Positions 30,356 to 35,421 of a stretch of 35,421 nucleotides of DNA are shown piece after piece; position 1 is the first letter of the stretch, and each line of letters begins with the position of its first letter. The notes beneath the pieces were generated by a model that did not search any database, was not told where the DNA came from, and saw only the letters and a program-made list of their open reading frames with translations. The DNA lies in contig JADGJG010000160.1 of the NCBI GenBank assembly GCA_027596195.1, forward strand, positions 1 to 35,421. The letters run 5' to 3'. The DNA is from Podochytrium sp. JEL0797 (lineage: Eukaryota; Chytridiomycota; Chytridiomycetes; Chytridiales; Chytriomycetaceae). Both the position numbers and the translations under genes were made by a program.

Positions 30356-31726
30356 ATGAACCGAGTCGCAGCCCAAGGAGGCCTGCCCCTCGTGACCGAG
30401 AAGCCCTTCAAACTCCAAATCATCCCTCACCAGACCGAAGACATGACTGTGCATTGGGCTCGTTTCACTCTACTGGCGATTTTCGTCGTTTCACTCACAT
30501 GCGTGAGTTTAAGCCCCTCCCCCCGTCGATCGCTTCTCCTAAACCGCCCTTTTCGTACAGATTGCATTCGAAGCATGGATTATGGCCACCAGAATTCCAA
30601 CGTTCTTGGCTGCCATGGAGAGCAACGGGACCCCTTTCAGCATCTCTGACGTGGCCGGTGTCGACTTTAGCGGAGGAAACAACACTGCCAACGGTACCGT
30701 TCATTCCAAACCCATCCCATTGATGTACTAAATTCACGTTTTCAGTGGCGAATTTCGTTGCCGGAGTCACATACCACTCCGTCTTCATCCTCTCGGTCGT
30801 ATTCCTCGCATTCATCACATGGAACGGCGTCATGCATCAAAACAGTCTCCAAATCATCTTCATCAACTTTTACCTCGTGGCCCTCTTCATTTTCTCGATA
30901 ACCCAAGTGTTCCAAACCGAATCGGACCTTCAGATTCTGTACGAAACCACGGGCGATACGGCCGCGAATGATAAGGGAAATGGGGGGTTTCTCGTGTCGC
31001 ATTTGCCTTTGCCGATTATTTTGGGGCTTTATATTCCGTGTTTTGCGTACCTTACTACGCGGTTACGAATGGAATTTGGGTGGAGGATGTATCGAATTAC
31101 GGGGGGCGACAAAAAGATTCGAAAGAGTGAGTCGATTTACACCCCCACCCCCCTTTTTTATAAACGAAAAACTGATTCCCATCATTCCAGTTTTCACAGA
31201 ATACCACATTCTCCTGCTCCTCAGCAAGTTTGCCTTTTGTTTCCTATTTTGTTTCACGTCACTCGACTTAGTAAGTTTGATACCCCACGGGCATGAGATT
31301 TTTTTTTCTTGGTGGCTAAACCAGGAGAGAAAATAGGTAGCCTCCCAATTCGTACTCGCCAAAATGATCGCCTTCCCCATCTTTGTCGGATGCGCAGGAG
31401 CCGCCGTCTCCATAACAATTTATTTCGCCGTCACCTACGAATCCCGCAAACTCATGCTCCTCTCGGGAATCTGCTGTCTCATTGCCGTCGCTTACGTCAC
31501 CCAACGGTTCTGCGCGCTCATTTCTGTGAATGGGACGATATACCAAAAACTCGCGATTCCGTATATCATGTACGGAAGCACGTCGATTGTGTTGTTGGTG
31601 GCGTGCTGTTTGTTTGGGTGTTTGTGTACTCTGAATTTTGGGCACGGGTTGAGGGAGGTGTTGAGTTTGGAGGTGCAGTTGAGGAATGGGAGTCATGTGA
31701 AGCCGGAGATTAATCTTGATGCATAA
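30356..31726 (+). CDS. Multi-pass membrane protein, resembling fungal UPF0658 Golgi proteins
   Basis: Exons 30356-30502, 30561-30693, 30746-31126, 31191-31270, 31337-31726; 376 residues. Seven or eight hydrophobic helices are visible: ARFTLLAIFVVSLTC, a helix around VFILSVVFLAFITW, IIFINFYLVALFIFSITQVF, LPIILGLYIPCFAYL, HILLLLSKFAFCFLFCF, FPIFVGCAGAAVSITIYFAV, LMLLSGICCLIAVAYV and STSIVLLVACCLFGCLC. The loop MHQNSLQIIFINFYLVALF resembles the corresponding part of UPF0658 family proteins, but this is a recollection of pattern, not a search. No enzyme motif is seen. A Golgi or endomembrane location is inference. It converges with the VWA-Hint gene, with only 69 nt between stops. Confidence 0.6.
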
Positions 31727-31795
31727 AGTAGTGTATAATAGAACCTCACAAATACATTTCATTTCATTTCATTCGTTTTCAACTAACAAAAAATA

Positions 31796-34203
31796 TCAAA
31801 CAATCACCATCCCGTCGATCTCATCCACACCGTTTTGAACCCTCTTCCTCCACACCCCTTCGCACTCCACAATACCCTCCGCGTATCCGCTCCCTCTCTT
31901 CACATCCTCCAACACTTTCTCCCTGCATCCGAAATACGCATGTCCAATCACACCTTCACGCACGAGCTCGTTCACCATCTCATGTCCCAACGCGGCACAT
32001 TGCACCCCATTCACATGAACCGAAGGTCCATACTCGAGTTCCTTATCACATCCACACGCGGATCCCTCCACGCATTCGAGTGGCCCCAAAATGGCGCTAT
32101 ACACGGCGTCCACAGCACCCTCACGATGATGGTCGTACTCCACCGCATCCGGCAACGAGCAAGGAAACACCCACGCGTCTCCGAGTTTGACGGGATGGTA
32201 TGGAGTGATCACGAGTCCCGAGTTGGACAAGCGGATGAGACGTGTGGAGGGTTTGTTGGCGAGGTGTGTGACGACCATGCAGTGGATGGGGGCTGTGTGG
32301 CGCGAGTCGGTGGTGAGGACGCGGGTTCCTTTTTGGATGGATTTGACGGGGATGGTGGTGGAGTCGGCGAGGGTGATGAGGCAATCTCCGGAGAAACTAC
32401 CAAACCAAAAAACAAAGAATCAATAACGGGTTCCCCGCCCTGGTCACGATATACCAAAAACACTCATTCTTACCAAACACCTTGTGCGTTCATGTATCTG
32501 CTCATGTTGACTGGGGCCGGTGCCGCCATTGAGCCGGGGAGTGATCGGTTCGACGCAGACATTTGGTGCGGGGGATATCTCCGGCTGGGTTTGGGAGGTG
32601 GAAGTTTGAGGAAGATTTCGTTGATCTCGTCGCGAAGCTCCTCAAAGAGTGGAGTTTGGTAAACTTGAACGCCGGGGTCTTTGAAATTGTTGCATTGCTG
32701 TCGCATTTTTTGAACGTGGTTAGTTATGGTCAAAAATTCAACCAACACAACAAAGGACAAACCTGCAACCGATGCGCATTCAACAAGCTCAACAAGTAAT
32801 GCTTTCCCCACTTGTTAAAGTACTCCTGCGACAAAGCCTCCACAACCTGCCCCTCCAAATCAACAAGCAACTCCTTCACCCGTTTCTTGTCCTCACTCCC
32901 CACCGGTAGCTTTTCAAACACCTTCTTGAGCTCCCCAATCAGCTGCTTCACACACGTTGCCGAGGAACTCCAATCCCCCTTTTTAGCCAACTCAAACGCG
33001 TCCATGACCGTCTGAACCGCCAACAACCTCGCCCATTGTCCTACAACGCGATCCACCGTCTCATCACCACCACCTCTCGCATTCACCAACACCTCCGTCA
33101 CATCCCCACCACCGCGACCACCGAGCCCGTGTCCCAACACGACCTGACTCACAGTCACTTTCAAATACGGAGTCTTGGTGTCCGCTGGCAATCGCGAAAC
33201 GTGGATCACAACGTCTTTTGGTTGTCCCGCTTGAACGGATCCAAAGTGGAGTTGGAACCCAAGCTCTGGGGCGCCTGGGTTGATGAGAGTACACGGGTGA
33301 TTCCCAAACGACAGCGTGTTATCCTTAAACAGCTGAACCTGCGCATTATTCTCAGGCTCAATCGTGACCGTGACAGACCCAAGAGCCGAAGACAACAAGT
33401 TGCACGCCGCGTCGACAAACACGGTGCCCACGAAGCCAGCGTCAGGGATGAAGGCGAAGCTGCCGTTTCCACACACGGCGAGGCTGTTGAGCAGTTCGGA
33501 ATCGAGGTTGTATCCGAATCCGAACGTGTTGATGATGCAGGGGAGTTGGCCCGAGAATTTCTTCATTTTGCGCGATTGGAGCATGGCGAGTTCGCCGGCG
33601 GGTGGGCGGATGTTGGGTTGTCCTGTGAATTGACGCGATTAGAACGGAATTATAAATCAAATGGAGAGGGGAAAAAGACAAACCATCCGTGAACAGCAAA
33701 ATAGCACTAACTCCCTCATCCCCCCCACAATCCTGCACACACTCCTTCATCGTATCCAACGCGAGATCCAACCCACCCCAAATATTCGTACTCCCCGTTG
33801 TGACCAGCGAATCCACCTTCCTCATCACATTCTCCTTCTCCGACAGAGTAATCACAGACATGGGAAACTCGAGCAACGCTTGGTCCGAAAACGAGACAAT
33901 CGCCAATTGGTCTCCGTCCGCGAGACTCGAAATGATGGTTTTGACGGCGTGTTTGACAATGTCGAGGATCGTGAGGCCGTCGGATTCGCGGGTGCCGGTG
34001 CTGGTGCCGACGGAGACGGTGTCGTCCATGGATCCTGATAAGTCCACGACGCACACGACTCGCACGGGTGGGCGTTGGGCGGCGGGTGGTTTCAGCGAGA
34101 GGAGGACAGTGTCTTTGCGCTCGATGAGGGCATGCGAGACGTTGAGATGCACGCGCGAGGTGTGTGCGGCGGCGGTGTAAGAGGGCAGTTGGGAGGGATC
34201 CAT
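31796..34203 (-). CDS. von Willebrand A domain plus Hint (Hedgehog/intein-type) domain protein
   Basis: Exons 34203-33684, 33622-32763, 32697-32474, 32396-31796; 734 residues. The start at 34203 is the first ATG in frame (MDPSQLPSYT). The VWA domain has a complete metal-ion site: VVCVVDLSGSMDD (DxSxS), TTGSTNIWGG (Thr) and LLFTDG (Asp). A helical middle region follows (Pfam Vwaint-like). A Hint domain (Pfam Vint-like) begins at about residue 535: CFSGDCLITLAD with the nucleophile Cys, GLVITPYHPVKLGDAW with the TxxH motif, then VHVNGVQCAALGH and HAYFG near the end. Hint domains in Hedgehog and inteins rearrange the peptide bond before the Cys, causing splicing, cleavage or ester transfer. Whether this one is active is inference. 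The Cys codon is split TG|T by the last intron. No signal peptide is seen, so a cytosolic location is likely. Confidence 0.88.
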
Positions 34204-34745
34204 TCCTTCTCGGTTTTCCAAAATGATTTTTCCGTGGGCAAGTCACCCATGATTTCGCCGGATTTCTGGATTCGAACCTGGGGCGCCTCCAACGCCTCCG
34301 ATTGACAGTGACACGTCACACGAACACTTTGATATGGAAGGTGACATCTTTCCTATTATCCGCCAACTCACAAATCCAAATTCGCTCGCGAGGTTTCTCA
34401 CGCCACTGGCCCCACCACCCTCTATCAATTGGTACCACCAGCTCTTGTTGCAAGAAGGTCTCGAGTTGCTTCTTGCTTCTTGATGGGGAGGGGTTCGTGA
34501 ATCCGAAAATATATGCACATCGTTTTTTTTGAAATTTATATTTACATTTACCACATTGCTTAGAAATATAACAAGCGGGTAACTTATATTTGTCAATTTG
34601 CGGTCCCGTTTGGTGGCTGCATGAGCCGAGACCTTCCGTTAAAAAATTCTTTCTGGAGTCGTACTTCGCCTTGGCGTTTTCCGGGCCTTGGCATTTTGCC
34701 GTTCATCCGCGAACAACAATCAAAAATCAACCAAACCGGACCAAT
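34204..34745. other. Divergent promoter region
   Basis: About 540 nt between the VWA-Hint gene (-) and the small USP-like gene (+). It contains an AT-rich block at 34500-34570. GGATTCGAACC near 34272 looks like a tRNA T-arm but no cloverleaf forms around it. No gene called. Confidence 0.5.
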
Positions 34746-35216
34746 ATGCCATCCAACGTCCTCCTCCTCCTCGACACCACCTGCGACATCCCCACGGCCC
34801 TCCACCACGCCGCCACCTCCCTCGCCTGCTCCCCAACTTCCAAAATCACAATCATCCACATCGTACCGCCGCACTCGCCTCCCAAGCAAACCGCATCCCG
34901 CATCTCCCACGCCCTCACATCCCTGCACCCGCCTCTCCACCCATGCACCCGGTTCAGCATCTCCGTCCTCCCCGAATCCACGTGTCTTCTCGAAAATGCG
35001 GTACACCGGGTCGTGAAAAAAGCCAAGCCGGAGTTGGTTCTGCTCGGGCTATCGGGGTTCATGGCACATCGAGCGTTTATACGGTTTCGTAACAGCGTAA
35101 TGAAAGTGCGGCAAGTGGATTCTTGGGATGCGCTTGTTCCCGCGTCGGATGAGGAGTCAGAGGATTGGTGTTTTTTGAATTCGAGGCGATGTGTGAGTCC
35201 GGATCAAGAAGACTGA
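34746..35216 (+). CDS. Small universal-stress-protein-like protein
   Basis: Single-exon ORF of 156 residues starting at ATATGCC (34746); the upstream in-frame extension has no better start. The N-terminal strand VLLLLDTT, a helix, strand ITIIHIVPP, and the second half ENAVHRVVKKAKPELVLLGL follow the alpha/beta pattern of UspA-type nucleotide-binding proteins (family form: A..ADLIVLGSRG). The glycine-rich ATP-binding loop GxxGxxxxG is not clear; the sequence reads LLGLSGFMAHRAFIRFRNSV. The tail is acidic. AATAAA signals lie at 35269 and beyond. Function is unknown; the fold call is tentative. Confidence 0.5.
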   Translation: MPSNVLLLLDTTCDIPTALHHAATSLACSPTSKITIIHIVPPHSPPKQTASRISHALTSLHPPLHPCTRFSISVLPESTCLLENAVHRVVKKAKPELVLLGLSGFMAHRAFIRFRNSVMKVRQVDSWDALVPASDEESEDWCFLNSRRCVSPDQED

Positions 35217-35268
35217 TGATGGGATGTTATTTATATCCTTCTTTTTTTGGGATAATCTGTTGTATGTA

Positions 35269-35285
35269 AATAAAATAAAATAAAA
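35269..35285 (+). terminator. Polyadenylation signals after the USP-like gene
   Basis: Overlapping AATAAA motifs (AAATAAAATAAAATAAA) start 53 nt after the stop codon. Confidence 0.6.
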
Positions 35286-35402
35286 ACGGGCAATGCGGAT
35301 GCGAAGGCCCTGGACACTTATGATTTCTCAACAATGCTATCTTATCGAGGGGGTTCAAAACAGCAATTCCCTAAGTTCCCCCCCGCCCTCCCGAAAGTCA
35401 CA

Positions 35403-35418
35403 GGGGGGGGGGGGGGGG
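35403..35418 (+). repeat. G homopolymer at the window end
   Basis: Sixteen G in a row, two to three bases from the end of the window, preceded by a C-rich stretch. Such runs often mark contig ends or read-end artefacts. No telomeric repeat array is present. Confidence 0.7.
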
Positions 35419-35421
35419 CGG

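Noticed and set aside
34240..34320. Possible tRNA on the minus strand (GGTTCGAATCC T-arm-like sequence)
   Set aside because: The T-stem has mismatches and no acceptor stem, D-arm or anticodon arm can be placed around it.
35330..35421. Telomere or chromosome end
   Set aside because: Only a single CCCTAA-like hexamer and a G homopolymer are present, with no repeat array.

Overview
The window is eukaryotic nuclear DNA. Genes are intron-rich, with short GT-AG introns (about 50-140 nt, a few of 200-420 nt). All three standard stop codons are in use or consistent with use (TAA ends eS6, TGA ends ARP3), and gene spacing is tight. The gene set points to a fungus, and the combination looks more like an early-diverging (chytrid-grade) lineage than a yeast. 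It includes a Fun30-type remodeller, eS6 split after codon 2 as in yeasts, a Gdown1-like protein, a VWA-Hint protein and secreted class-II-like haem peroxidases. The lineage is an inference from gene content only.

Layout. 1-4505 (-): a 5'-complete, 3'-truncated SNF2 remodeller of the Fun30/SMARCAD1 family, with polyglutamine tracts and one in-frame TAA. 5098-6476 (-): ribosomal protein eS6. 6406-8275: a scrambled zone holding three copies of a dispersed repeat that includes the eS6 first exon, a broken ankyrin-gene copy and a decayed ORF. 8276-11611 (-): a large ankyrin-repeat gene. 11612-12696: intergenic, with a fossil leucine-rich repeat. 12697-13594 (+): a Gdown1/POLR2M-like protein. 13728-15503 (+): ARP3. 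16295-25581 (+): a tandem family of secreted haem peroxidases, with four intact genes and two degenerate copies. The degenerate copies come from one segmental duplication of about 2.3 kb, and a small secreted protein gene lies between the two segments. 26070-29726 (-): a SET/RuBisCO-LSMT-like protein whose catalytic tyrosine position reads Asn. 30356-31726 (+): a multi-pass membrane protein. 31796-34203 (-): a von Willebrand A plus Hint (Hedgehog/intein-type) protein. 34746-35216 (+): a small universal-stress-protein-like ORF. The window ends in a G homopolymer.

The housekeeping genes are unrelated neighbours. The one functional cluster is the peroxidase array. Three members end in a hydrophobic tail compatible with GPI or membrane anchoring, and the fourth ends in a proline-rich repeat tail. 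That suggests a set of cell-surface peroxidases under active duplication and loss. The most unusual single proteins are the Gdown1-like protein and the VWA-Hint protein. Gene models below were built by matching reading frames across GT-AG sites; each intact multi-exon model sums to a whole number of codons.
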